IMG/VR virus record: IMGVR_UViG_3300006071_000023
Span: 1-43,266 of that record
Direction: 5' to 3' (one strand)
DNA from: a virus
Length of the DNA stretch: 43,266 nt
In this document: piece after piece, positions 23,053 to 30,805 of the stretch
How positions within the stretch are numbered: the first letter of the stretch is position 1
How the letters are laid out: each line of letters begins with the position of its first letter
Made by a program: the position numbers and the translations under genes
Notes under the pieces: generated by a model
Database searches by the model: none
What the model was told of the DNA's origin: nothing
Seen by the model: only the letters and a program-made list of their open reading frames with translations

Positions 23053-25212
23053 ATGACCTTTTCTATTTCAGGCAACACTATCACCCAAAGTGGAACGGAC
23101 ACGTCTTTAGCAAGCCTGTCGTCTGTTTCTGGTGTCACCGTCTTAACGGTTGGGCCATCAACTCTCTTCCAAAAGAAATACTATGTGCTGCCTGCAAACG
23201 CATCGCTTGTGTATAACAACTTAACAATCGACCCAAAAATCGAGTGCCTTGTGCTTGGGTCGGGAAATACAACAATTGCTCCCGCATCAAATTCGGCAGT
23301 TTTGCAAATTGGAAAGCCAATAACACAAAATGGCTTTACCTACGCCTCGGCTGGCGAGGCCATAATCTCGCAATCAAACTCGGGAAATGCCTATCAGATA
23401 ACTGCGGGTGTGAACTTCTATCAAGGCACTCTATACTGGTATTCCGGTATCATTCGGGTCTCAACATATTCCAGCTTCGGCGGAAACAACACTTATAGTA
23501 ATAATGGCGTCATCACTGGATATTTGACCGGGTATATTGGCCCGAACGCTGTTTTAGAGGTCATCTACCCACCAACTGGGCAAGTGACTGAGGCCAACCA
23601 AATGGGATTTGGCCCAGCTGCTAGTCTGGTCATTGATGGCCTTACTGTCAGAGGTTACGGCACCAGTCCACAGTCCGCGTTGATTATTTTCAACACCAAT
23701 GTGGTGTTAACAACGCCGCCAGTATTCAATCTGCAAGGTGTTGCTGGACTGACTTATGGAGCGACGTCCGGGTCTGAATCAAATCCCGTGACCACAAGTC
23801 AAGCTCCGAATGCAAGACAGGGCACGTTTCTGTCGATCTACGGATTTAAGTCTAACGCAAGTGCAAAAGGGTTAAATCTATTTGCGGGATCGCTGCTGCG
23901 CGGGGTCAATCTATCCGTCGGGTCTGCAATTCCAATAGTTCCGCACAACATTACAGCCGGGCAGACCCAAGGGTATGTGGAGGTGCGCAACGAAGCGAAA
24001 TTTACATTCAAGTCACAAGCCGGGGTGCTGATCCAGGGCGTGGTTGTCTATATGAAAGACACCAACAACGGTCAAAGGCGCATCTATAACCTTTGCCAAC
24101 AGTCCATCAATAATACGGCGGACAACATATATATTCAGTCGTCAGACTCGACCGGCGTGGCCCAGTTCATGGGCACGTCCAATTCAATTTTGCTCTGCGC
24201 CGTCGCCCACTTGGTCGCGAACAGCGACTTCACAAACAATGCTGGTGAAAACATCAAAGACCTTCGGTCTAAAACGAATACCGAGGGTGCAGATGATTTC
24301 ACGTTTTATGCCTGGCACTACAACTATAGCGTCCTTCCCATCAACGTTGTTTTGCACAGCGACACGACGCCGTTCACGCTGAGCAACACGCTGATCACTG
24401 ACCCTTATGTGACTCTCACGTCCTCGGCGGCGGCGGCAAAACTCGCATCGAATTTCGCTGTTTCCACAACCGGCCCAGGCACTATCACCGTCCGCGCGTC
24501 GTCGTCCTTTGACGACTTGTACGACTGCATGAAGGCCTACAAGGTTTCTCCGACGCAAGCGAACCTGGAGTTCTTAGGAATAACAAATCAAATTATCAAT
24601 GCCAGCGGCAACATTGCAGATGCTGGCTCTGTAAATATTATTGGACTTGAGTATTTCACTTCCGGTTCAAAGATGACGACCATTAAATCAACCGGTGCGT
24701 TGACCGCCAATGGTGCGATTTCGAATGGCCTCTCGATTATTGGCAACGTGGCCCAAGCCACGCCAACCAATTTAACAAATGTCACGATCAGCGGAAATCT
24801 TACCTACAATACAAACACTCCCGTAACTGTCACTCTGACCAATTGCACGATTACAGGAACAATCAGCAATAGCGGGACTGGTCTGATAACCGTTGTCCTG
24901 GCCAACTCGACCATTGGAGCGGCTGGCTCAAATGTTGTTTCCTACGGGTCTGCGCCTGTTTCATTGTCGAATGTCGTCATCGGTTCGAATTGGGCCGTAG
25001 TCGACGCGACGACCAATGCCGTCATTGCAAGTGGAACAGCTGCAACCAGCGCGGTGTCATTCACCTATTTGTGGTCAGCGGACAAAAGCGTGAAGGTCAG
25101 GGTCCGGTATTACGGATCGACTAAATACATTCCGTATGAAGCGTCCGGCGTTATTACTAGCGCGGGCTTGTCGATTGTTGTCAATCAAATCCAAGACACG
25201 ATAGGGTCGTAA
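23053..25212 (+). CDS. AT-rich tail fibre / receptor-binding protein
   Basis: A 719-residue protein rich in Asn, Ser, Thr, Gly and Val, with repeated short strands suggestive of a beta helix (NLTNVTISGNLTYNTNTPVT and TLTNCTITGTISNSG). The start module FSISGNTITQSGTDTSL resembles the starts of the two fibre genes downstream. The C-terminus (SVKVRVRYYGSTKYIPYEAS) resembles the end of the next large fibre gene. The DNA is strikingly AT-rich against its neighbours, especially the first 1.3 kb, so recent acquisition is likely. No good ribosome site is seen. Confidence 0.7.
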   Translation: MTFSISGNTITQSGTDTSLASLSSVSGVTVLTVGPSTLFQKKYYVLPANASLVYNNLTIDPKIECLVLGSGNTTIAPASNSAVLQIGKPITQNGFTYASAGEAIISQSNSGNAYQITAGVNFYQGTLYWYSGIIRVSTYSSFGGNNTYSNNGVITGYLTGYIGPNAVLEVIYPPTGQVTEANQMGFGPAASLVIDGLTVRGYGTSPQSALIIFNTNVVLTTPPVFNLQGVAGLTYGATSGSESNPVTTSQAPNARQGTFLSIYGFKSNASAKGLNLFAGSLLRGVNLSVGSAIPIVPHNITAGQTQGYVEVRNEAKFTFKSQAGVLIQGVVVYMKDTNNGQRRIYNLCQQSINNTADNIYIQSSDSTGVAQFMGTSNSILLCAVAHLVANSDFTNNAGENIKDLRSKTNTEGADDFTFYAWHYNYSVLPINVVLHSDTTPFTLSNTLITDPYVTLTSSAAAAKLASNFAVSTTGPGTITVRASSSFDDLYDCMKAYKVSPTQANLEFLGITNQIINASGNIADAGSVNIIGLEYFTSGSKMTTIKSTGALTANGAISNGLSIIGNVAQATPTNLTNVTISGNLTYNTNTPVTVTLTNCTITGTISNSGTGLITVVLANSTIGAAGSNVVSYGSAPVSLSNVVIGSNWAVVDATTNAVIASGTAATSAVSFTYLWSADKSVKVRVRYYGSTKYIPYEASGVITSAGLSIVVNQIQDTIGS

Positions 25213-25214
25213 AA

Positions 25215-25439
25215 ATGGACATCTCACCTTCTCAGGAAAATCAACATCTCTTTTGGACGGCCGTCACAAAGGACCGAGCGGATCTAACGCCGGAAGAATT
25301 TAGAGCCATCGTCGCCTGCTTCGGCTGGATGGATGACGACGAGCGAACGCGGTTCGCCATCAAGCGCGCAGACCTCACCGACGCTGAGATCCAGAACTAT
25401 GCCGCCCTCCACCTCCTCAACACCTATTTCCCGGAGTAA
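25215..25439 (+). CDS. Small acidic protein between fibre genes
   Basis: A 74-residue helical acidic protein, MDISPSQENQHLFWTAVTKD onward, without membrane segments. It begins two bases after the AT-rich fibre stop and ends seven bases before the next fibre gene. Its G+C content is intermediate. Its place between fibre genes suggests a fibre chaperone or assembly factor, as many tail fibres need one, but nothing in the sequence proves this. Confidence 0.6.
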   Translation: MDISPSQENQHLFWTAVTKDRADLTPEEFRAIVACFGWMDDDERTRFAIKRADLTDAEIQNYAALHLLNTYFPE

Positions 25440-25445
25440 TCACCA

Positions 25446-27119
25446 ATGGCCATTTCCTCGGACTGGATCATCGATCCGGTAAACTATCGCATCGCCCACA
25501 ACCCGGCCGGCTCGACCACGGTCTACACGGTCAACGCGCTTTACTCCTACCTAGAGAGCGTGTTCGCAGGCGTGGGCTACATCCAGTATCCGCCGCCCAT
25601 GTCGGCCTCGACGCCGACCTCCTACACGATGATCAATCACTGGTTCATCGATGAGGCGAGCCTGCAATATCTCTCTGGCGGCGGCATCGCCACCAGCGGC
25701 TGGGACAACAGCCTTTCGCCGGGGCTTGGGATCATGCTCCTCCAGTTCGGGAGCACCTACACGCCGGCCGTGGCCTCCGACATCGGCAAGACCGTCGTCC
25801 AGGGCGCCAACTCGGGCACGCTGCTGGCCTATAACAACACCGCCGGCCTGTGGTGGGTCCGGGCCGGCACGGGGACGATCGGCGCCGGGGCTACCACCAT
25901 CACCGGCGGCACGGGCGCCGGGACGTCGACGGCCGTCTCCACGGGTGAGAGCCTCTTCTCCAACCTCTACACCCTGGGCTCTCCCCTGCAGGCCGGTACG
26001 CAGCTCTACATCAGCCAAGGGGTCAACACCCTGATCTCGTCCTACTGGTCGTCTGGCCACGTGGACCTGGTGTTGCCGGTGCAGCGGGCAGGGGCCCTGA
26101 TCAACTCTGGGAACGTGACGGTCTATGCCCGCGAGTATGGCAACACGGACAACTATTTCACGATCAACCTGTCTGCCGGCGGCCGTAACCCGGTTCCGCT
26201 CTCGACCTCGGTCGACACCTCGATCGTCGACAGCGCCGCCACGGTCGCAGCCTTCGCCACCGTACCGACGCTGGCCTATGGCACGGCTGCCCATGACCTC
26301 AACAATGGTGGCGGGGCCAAGAACTACGACCTGGCGATCAACTGCAACGGCATGACCGTGCTCAAGGTCTATGAGTGGCTGCAATACATCACCGGGCGCG
26401 GCCAGACGGCGGCCACTTACACCAACGGGACGCAGGGCCAGCTATTCCTGGGCCTGCCCGGCTATACCCCGGTGCCAACCGCGCCCTTCGGCACCTTCGC
26501 CGGCGGCAAGTTCTTCGCGGCCCAGGGCGTTTGGCTCTACAACATGGCGGCGGCCGATATCCAGAACTACCAGTTGACCGCCAATGACGGGTCGACGCAG
26601 ATCCCGCCGAACATCCAGTCGATCACCGTGTCCAACCTGGTGGCCGGCGACCAGGTGCTCGTGGCGCGCTCGACCGGCGCGGGTTCCACGACGATCAATT
26701 ATTCGAGGTACACGCTGGCCGCCGCCGGCAATGCCAGCGGCTCGGGCACTGTGGTCGTCAACGGGGCCATCAGCGCCGATGAGCCTCAGAGCGGCACCCT
26801 GCGCATCAGGAACGCGTCTGGCGGCTTCGACCGCTATCCCTACACCAGTTGGTCGGGGTCGACGTTCACCCTGTCCGGGACGCTCTCGGCGAACTACAAT
26901 GGGGCCACGATGTGGGTGCCCCTGATTGACCAGGCCGCGGCTGGATCCAGCGTCTCGACACAGCTTATCGTGTCTGCGCCGATCTATGACGTGGTCCGCG
27001 TGCGGCGCTATGCCAGCGGCGCCGGGAACTCGATCCAGCCGTTCGAGACGTCCGGCACGGTGTCGCTCACCGGTCAATCAGTCTCCGCGATCCGAACGAC
27101 GGACGCGGTCGCTACCTAG
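25446..27119 (+). CDS. Tail fibre protein
   Basis: A 557-residue protein rich in Gly, Ser, Thr and Ala. It opens SDWIIDPVNYRIAHNPAGST, then TVYTVNALYSYLE, a short cap module found in similar form in the following gene. The middle is beta-rich, and the C-terminal part (VVRVRRYASGAGNSIQPFET) resembles that of the AT-rich fibre. It is G+C-rich like the rest of the phage. A structural role in a side fibre is inferred from context and composition. Confidence 0.65.
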   Translation: MAISSDWIIDPVNYRIAHNPAGSTTVYTVNALYSYLESVFAGVGYIQYPPPMSASTPTSYTMINHWFIDEASLQYLSGGGIATSGWDNSLSPGLGIMLLQFGSTYTPAVASDIGKTVVQGANSGTLLAYNNTAGLWWVRAGTGTIGAGATTITGGTGAGTSTAVSTGESLFSNLYTLGSPLQAGTQLYISQGVNTLISSYWSSGHVDLVLPVQRAGALINSGNVTVYAREYGNTDNYFTINLSAGGRNPVPLSTSVDTSIVDSAATVAAFATVPTLAYGTAAHDLNNGGGAKNYDLAINCNGMTVLKVYEWLQYITGRGQTAATYTNGTQGQLFLGLPGYTPVPTAPFGTFAGGKFFAAQGVWLYNMAAADIQNYQLTANDGSTQIPPNIQSITVSNLVAGDQVLVARSTGAGSTTINYSRYTLAAAGNASGSGTVVVNGAISADEPQSGTLRIRNASGGFDRYPYTSWSGSTFTLSGTLSANYNGATMWVPLIDQAAAGSSVSTQLIVSAPIYDVVRVRRYASGAGNSIQPFETSGTVSLTGQSVSAIRTTDAVAT

Positions 27120-27130
27120 GGCGGGGGCCA

Positions 27131-27592
27131 ATGGCGTTCTCATTCGACTTCGTGAACCAGCGGATCAACGTCAGCGCCGACCAGACGGTCGTGGACTGCC
27201 AGGCCCTCTATGACGCCATCGTCGCGGCGCAGAACTCGCCAGAGGGCATGGCATATCCCACGATCGCCCTGGCCTCGGGAAAGCAGGTCCTGTCGTCTGG
27301 GGTTGCCGTCGCCATCACGGTGCAGCTGCTGGACGGGTGGCAACTTGTTTTCGCTCCGGGTTCCTACACCGCGCGGGTGTCTGGTGGGAACCTGATCGGG
27401 GCGCTCGTTGACCCAGTCGCCTATTCCGCCGGCGTGCAGGTCATGCTGACGCTGGCGGCGGCTGCGACAATAGTCGGCATCGGGGGCTCGATACCAACCG
27501 CGGCCGAGACGGCGGCGGCGGTCGAGGAGCAGCTGGCGCCGCAGCTCGCGGCCATCCAGGCTATGACGAACCTCATCCCCGCGGGGCTCTAG
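27131..27592 (+). CDS. Short fibre-associated protein
   Basis: A 153-residue protein. FSFDFVNQRINVSADQTVVD followed by CQALYDAIVAAQ parallels the start of the 557-residue fibre. The end is helical (AAETAAAVEEQLAPQLAAIQ), possibly a trimerising coil. It is the last plus-strand gene of the late operon, and its end overlaps by four bases the end of a reverse-strand gene. A head-to-tail cluster with the two larger fibre genes suggests one assembly. Confidence 0.6.
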   Translation: MAFSFDFVNQRINVSADQTVVDCQALYDAIVAAQNSPEGMAYPTIALASGKQVLSSGVAVAITVQLLDGWQLVFAPGSYTARVSGGNLIGALVDPVAYSAGVQVMLTLAAAATIVGIGGSIPTAAETAAAVEEQLAPQLAAIQAMTNLIPAGL

Positions 27593-27828
27593 GGGCGATC
27601 GAAATGCGAGGTCATGCCGAGGCGGCGATCGAGGTAGTTTAGAGTATGAGGAGCCAGCCTATCGTGCTGCTGAGTTCCGACAACCGTGACCGACAAACCT
27701 GACGGTGCGGTTATCGTCCAAAACACCGAACCATGAATTCCGCCATAGCCGGTCTGGCATGTGCATCCATTGGCCCTTGCCCACATCAAATAGGCGCCGA
27801 ATGACGTTGAGCCGAAAGGGTAGGACAT
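27589..27828 (-). CDS. Possible toxin partner of the HicB-like protein
   Basis: A 79-residue protein with FGAYLMWARANGCTCQTG, then HGSVFWTITAPSGLSVTVV, and HDRLAPHTLNYLDRRLGM. The spacing of a Gly-His-Gly-Ser stretch, a basic/hydrophobic strand and a final leucine-rich helix recalls HicA mRNA interferases, but similarity is remote and the usual catalytic His context is not exact. It lies nine bases downstream of the HicB-like gene in one operon. The function is inference; it may be only an associated protein. Confidence 0.55.
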   Translation of the reverse strand: MSYPFGSTSFGAYLMWARANGCTCQTGYGGIHGSVFWTITAPSGLSVTVVGTQQHDRLAPHTLNYLDRRLGMTSHFDRP

Positions 27829-27837
27829 TGAACAGGC

Positions 27838-28098
27838 TTAGGCGGCGAGGCGGACCTCAGCATTTTCCAATGCACTGGCCAGCGCAGATCCGTGATCCCA
27901 CAACGCGTGGAAAACATCAGGAGCCGGCGGCAACGCATCGATATTGCCCATCTCGGCCTCAAGGATCAAAGCGTCCTCGAAACGGCGCTGCAGCGTCTCA
28001 ATGTCCTGAGCTTGAACGGAGATATCGTGCTCGAGGCATTGGGCCACGAAGATGTCATCCTGCTTCGCGATGATGATTCGGAGAGCTTCGAATTGCAT
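27838..28098 (-). CDS. HicB-like antitoxin-family protein
   Basis: An 86-residue protein with the HicB/RNase H-like fold pattern: MQFEALRIIIAKQDDIFVAQ followed by CLEHDISVQAQDIETLQRRF and a helical end. HicB antitoxins neutralise HicA toxins and often repress their own operon, but this one has no added DNA-binding domain. The ATG at 28098 is chosen over an upstream TTG because it starts the conserved domain. A consensus -35 box lies 53 bases upstream. With its partner it forms a cargo pair on the reverse strand next to attP. Confidence 0.7.
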   Translation of the reverse strand: MQFEALRIIIAKQDDIFVAQCLEHDISVQAQDIETLQRRFEDALILEAEMGNIDALPPAPDVFHALWDHGSALASALENAEVRLAA

Positions 28099-28150
28099 GT
28101 CAAGAGCCTTGTTACGCCAGACATTCCTAAATGGAAGTTTGCCCAAAGGT

Positions 28151-28156
28151 TGTCAA
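28151..28156 (-). promoter_or_regulatory. -35 box of a probable promoter for the HicB-like operon
   Basis: TTGACA reads on the minus strand here, a perfect sigma-70 -35 element, about 55 bases before the HicB-like ATG. The -10 region 17 bases on (CATTTA) is weak, as alphaproteobacterial promoters often are. It would let the cargo pair be expressed in the prophage independently of phage repression. Confidence 0.4.
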
Positions 28157-28262
28157 GCGACCATTAACGGCGGCATTTCGCAACGATTGAGTGCGTCATG
28201 CAATTTTTGCTTAAGCCGATTCCCGAAATTGTCAGCGCGGCGTTGGAGTTTCGACGCCTGCG

Positions 28263-28523
28263 TTATCCGACGCCCCAGCCCTTGCCTCGCATGCCGGCAT
28301 AGTGGTCCTCAATGCACGGCCGCGCTGAGATCCCGCGCCGGTCGCGCCCTCGAGTACCGCACGCCGAGCACACCAGACGATCTTCGATGTCCGCGAACCC
28401 GGTTCGCGAACCGAATTTCTTGACGGCCTCGACCGGGTCCATCAGCACGCGCCGGCCGCATCCGCAAGAGATGTCCAGCCGCTGGCCGGCGGCGACCAGG
28501 TCGGAAAGAATGGGGGCGCGCAT
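28263..28523 (-). CDS. Zinc-finger protein of unknown function
   Basis: An 86-residue protein with two pairs of cysteines, CGCGRRVLMDPVEAV and LVCSACGTRGRD, forming a likely zinc ribbon, and a final stretch around CIEDHYAG. Similar small Cys-rich proteins are frequent in alphaproteobacteria and their phages; the function is unknown. It lies between the HicB-like gene and attP, on the same strand as both the cargo and the integrase. No clear ribosome site precedes the ATG, so leaderless translation or a later start is possible. Confidence 0.65.
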   Translation of the reverse strand: MRAPILSDLVAAGQRLDISCGCGRRVLMDPVEAVKKFGSRTGFADIEDRLVCSACGTRGRDRRGISARPCIEDHYAGMRGKGWGVG

Positions 28524-28543
28524 AGGCGCAAGTTCATGAATTG

Positions 28544-28571
28544 TTCTGGATCGTCAATCCGTCATCCAGAA
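28544..28571. repeat. Inverted repeat near attP
   Basis: A perfect 8-bp inverted repeat, TTCTGGAT (28544-28551) and ATCCAGAA (28564-28571), with a 12-base spacer holding TTGACG on the minus strand. It lies about 50 bp left of the tRNA-like attachment core. It may be an operator for the adjacent zinc-finger gene, or an arm site for integrase or excisionase. Confidence 0.4.
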
Positions 28572-28621
28572 AAAGCTGTTGCACAGGGCCTTCTTAACCC
28601 TCTGAAATCATTCACCCGATC

Positions 28622-28671
28622 CCAGATTGTGGCTCTGGAGGTCCTCAGTTCGAACCTGAGAGGTGGTACCA
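28622..28671 (+). other. attP: attP core: 3' half of tRNA-His(GTG) with A73
   Basis: The sequence folds as the last 50 bases of a tRNA: anticodon stem CCAGA/TCTGG around TTGTGGC (anticodon GTG at 28629-28631, His), variable AGGTC, T-stem CTCAG/CTGAG around TTCGAAC, acceptor strand AGGTGGT, discriminator A (28668), then CCA. Only the 3' half is present, so it is not a functional tRNA but a typical attP core that would restore the host tRNA-His gene on integration. Base A73, instead of the usual bacterial C73, marks an alphaproteobacterial tRNA-His. The integrase gene ends 40 bp away. Confidence 0.85.
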
Positions 28672-28683
28672 TTCTAAGCAATT

Positions 28684-28720
28684 GAGGCCGTTGGGGTTTT
28701 CCCGGCGGCCTCATTTTGTT
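28684..28720 (+). terminator. Hairpin after the tRNA-like attP core, probable tRNA terminator
   Basis: GAGGCCG (28684-28690) pairs with CGGCCTC (28706-28712), followed by ATTTTGTT. It probably terminates transcription of the host tRNA-His once the phage is integrated, and it shields the integrase gene from readthrough. It overlaps the last codon and stop of the integrase gene on the other strand. Confidence 0.65.
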
Positions 28721-29874
28721 CCAGAGGTGCTCGTTGCACTTTCGTTGCAGTCTCGTTGCACTTTCCTGTTCCGGTCCTGTTCCCGGAGATTCGTGATCTT
28801 GATGTGAGCGTCGTCGCTCATGCGAATCCGGTCCGCCTGGCGGCGATATTGGGCGAAGCTGTTGGGGCTTCCGTGGCCCAGCAGAGCGGCGCCCTGGGCG
28901 TCTGTGCAGCCCGCCAGGGCCGCTTCGACGCCTCGGGTATGCCGAAGGCCGTGAAAGTCGAAATCGGCCGTCTGGAGCCGTTTCTCGCGGTGCAGCTTGC
29001 CGATAAGCTTGGCCAGCTCTTGGCCGACCCCGTCTTCGGTGTAGCGCTCGCTCGAGCGGTTGTAGACCAACGTCGTCGCTGGCAGGCGGGTGACGCCCTT
29101 CCGAAGATCCTCCGCCGCCTGCCAGCGCGTCAGGGGCTGCGTCTCCGGGGTCTGGTCGAGCCAACTCGTCAACTGAGGATCCTCGGGGATGTCGACCGGC
29201 ACCCGGCGCTTTCCCGACAGGAACATCAGGCGGCCGTCCTTCCGCGCAGATCGCGGAAGCTTGACCAGGTCGCCGCGGCGCACGCCGGCGTAGCGCGCGA
29301 TCGCGACAGCCCTGGCCAGCCCGAACCGCCGCTCGGCGATCGCCGTCTCGATCACCAGGGTGACGACGTGCGCGGGCCAGACGCCGTGCGGCTCTGGCGA
29401 CGTCGCCGGCCGGCGAACCTCTGGGATGAAGGCGAAGGGGTCGGACGTGACGCCGTTGGCGATCAAAGCGGGCCGCAGCACGTTCCTGAGCACCTGCATC
29501 CGCACATTGGCCGCTCGATGGCCCTTCTTCGACCAGGTGTCCCGAGCGCGCTGCAGGAACGCCGGCGTGAAGCTGACGATCGGCATGTGACCAAAGGTGT
29601 CGGTCAGCTCGTTCAGGAGCAGCCGATATTCATACTTGGTCGACTCGGCGAGGTTCCGAAAATCTGGGCTCTCAAGCTCGTACCGGCGCAGGGCCAGCAA
29701 GAGCGTTCCTGGCGCCACGCGCGCGGGCTGAAGCGCCGCGATCATCGCCTCGACCTCGCGCTCCAGCTCGGCCGAGCCTTCCGCGCTCGTCAGCCGAAAG
29801 GACGGAAGACCCTTCTTGCGGAGATAGAGCTCGACCTGGCCGTTCGGGCGGACGACGCGGTTGACATATCGCAT
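28711..29874 (-). CDS. int: Tyrosine recombinase integrase
   Basis: A 387-residue site-specific recombinase. Catalytic residues: first Arg R199 in YAGVRRGDL, H308-x-x-R311 in FHGLRHTRG, H334 in LLGHGSPNS, and nucleophile Y343 in FAQYRRQ. The N-terminus (1-60) looks like an arm-binding domain, and 80-150 is the core-binding SAM-like domain. The ATG at 29874 is chosen over an upstream one because it begins the recognisable MRYVNRVVRPNGQVELYL and lies four bases after the excisionase stop, with GAGGT before it. It is last in its operon and points at attP. Confidence 0.96.
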   Translation of the reverse strand: MRYVNRVVRPNGQVELYLRKKGLPSFRLTSAEGSAELEREVEAMIAALQPARVAPGTLLLALRRYELESPDFRNLAESTKYEYRLLLNELTDTFGHMPIVSFTPAFLQRARDTWSKKGHRAANVRMQVLRNVLRPALIANGVTSDPFAFIPEVRRPATSPEPHGVWPAHVVTLVIETAIAERRFGLARAVAIARYAGVRRGDLVKLPRSARKDGRLMFLSGKRRVPVDIPEDPQLTSWLDQTPETQPLTRWQAAEDLRKGVTRLPATTLVYNRSSERYTEDGVGQELAKLIGKLHREKRLQTADFDFHGLRHTRGVEAALAGCTDAQGAALLGHGSPNSFAQYRRQADRIRMSDDAHIKITNLREQDRNRKVQRDCNESATSTSGTK

Positions 29875-29878
29875 GAGG

Positions 29879-30172
29879 CTACCTCGAGGCGCGGCGCCCT
29901 CGGCGCTCGGCCAGGTGAATCGCAAGATCCTCAGGGCTCATGGCGGACGATGGCTCGGACGCGGTCGAGCATTCTCCGCGCGCCGGCAGCATGTCAATCA
30001 GCCGGTCGAGATCCGCGCGCTTCCACACGACGCCACGGAGCGGCCGGAGGTCCACCGCGGCGATCTTGTATTGTGCGGTCAGGGCCGCGAACTGGGTCTC
30101 ACCGACGCTCAGATAGGCGGCAGCCATCTCGCGGGACATGAGGGCTGGCCAGTTGGGTAGGGCGCCGATCAC
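29879..30172 (-). CDS. xis: Excisionase-like DNA-binding protein
   Basis: A 97-residue protein with a MerR/AlpA-like helix-turn-helix: ALMSREMAAAYLSVGETQFA, then GVVWKRADLDRLIDML, the wing and recognition pattern of many excisionases. It lies directly upstream of the integrase in the same operon, and overlaps the preceding gene (GTGA). The GTG start at 30172 is chosen for its GGGAAGG ribosome site; a longer reading lacks one. It should direct integrase toward excision. A pure regulator is the alternative. Confidence 0.8.
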   Translation of the reverse strand: MIGALPNWPALMSREMAAAYLSVGETQFAALTAQYKIAAVDLRPLRGVVWKRADLDRLIDMLPARGECSTASEPSSAMSPEDLAIHLAERRGRRASR

Positions 30173-30582
30173 CGTATGCCTTCCCATTCTTCGCGGATGG
30201 CGTCGACATGTCGGCCGACTGCCATGTCGGATAAGCCCAGCGCCGAGGCGCATTCCCTGTTCGTGCAGCCGAGGTGTTCTGCAAAGTAACGGCGAACGCG
30301 GTCTCGGTTTGCAAGCCCGATCTGCGCTCCAAGGTTTCCCTTCTTCGTTGGGTCGCTTAAGCGATCGGCGGGGGCGTCAAAGCGTTGACTAACACCGTCT
30401 GAGCGTTGAGTAGATGCGCTGCGGTTCCATGCGGCGGCGTAAGTTGACAGCCGCCAGATGGTTCCTTCCAGCGGACAAACATGGGAGGCGGAGTTATCAT
30501 CCGCCGGGTGGGTGAAGCTGTCTCCGTCGATCACCATTTCCGCCGAGCACAGCGGGCACGGCTCAAGGCTACACTCAGCCAT
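30169..30582 (-). CDS. Lar-like zinc ribbon fused to a helix-turn-helix
   Basis: A 137-residue protein with two parts. Residues 1-52 match the Lar-like pattern (EPCPLCSAEMVI, then SHVCPL and AAAWNRS), a zinc ribbon best known from restriction-alleviation proteins of lambdoid phages. Residues 88-136 form a winged helix-turn-helix (RVRRYFAEHLGCTNRECASA and LGLSDMAVGRHVDAIREEW). The fusion suggests a regulator rather than a simple anti-restriction factor. Start ATG 30582; its end overlaps xis by GTGA. Confidence 0.6.
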   Translation of the reverse strand: MAECSLEPCPLCSAEMVIDGDSFTHPADDNSASHVCPLEGTIWRLSTYAAAWNRSASTQRSDGVSQRFDAPADRLSDPTKKGNLGAQIGLANRDRVRRYFAEHLGCTNRECASALGLSDMAVGRHVDAIREEWEGIR

Positions 30583-30805
30583 GGTGACGCTCCTGAGCGA
30601 GTTCCGCCGCGCGATCGGTCGCAGCATCTGCGATCGCCTGGATCACCAGCGCCTGGCGTCGACCGTCGCCGGGGAACTCCAGCAGCGCGGCGCCCAGCAA
30701 AAGGCTCTGGACCAGCACCAGGACGCCAGCCTTGCTGCCGCCCGCAGCGGCGACCAGGTCGCGGAAGACGCGCGTGACCGTCTCGTTGTGGACGTCTGGG
30801 GTCAT
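30575..30805 (-). CDS. Small helical protein, unknown
   Basis: A 76-residue Ala/Leu-rich protein, MTPDVHNETVTRVFRDLVAA onward, with GGAGG before a TGATG overlap at its start. A GTG three bases upstream is an alternative start. It is part of the overlapping reverse-strand operon and overlaps the Lar-like gene by eight bases. The hydrophobic middle (VLVLVQSLLLGAALLEF) might be a membrane helix or the core of a helical bundle. No family is recognised. Confidence 0.6.
   Translation of the reverse strand: MTPDVHNETVTRVFRDLVAAAGGSKAGVLVLVQSLLLGAALLEFPGDGRRQALVIQAIADAATDRAAELAQERHHG

Noticed and set aside
28622-28671. A functional tRNA gene
   Set aside because: Only the anticodon arm onward can be folded; no D-arm or 5' acceptor strand precedes it, so it is an attachment core and not an expressed tRNA.
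28756-30141. 461-codon plus-strand frame across integrase and excisionase
   Set aside because: The reverse strand holds the integrase with all catalytic residues; the forward product shows no domain.
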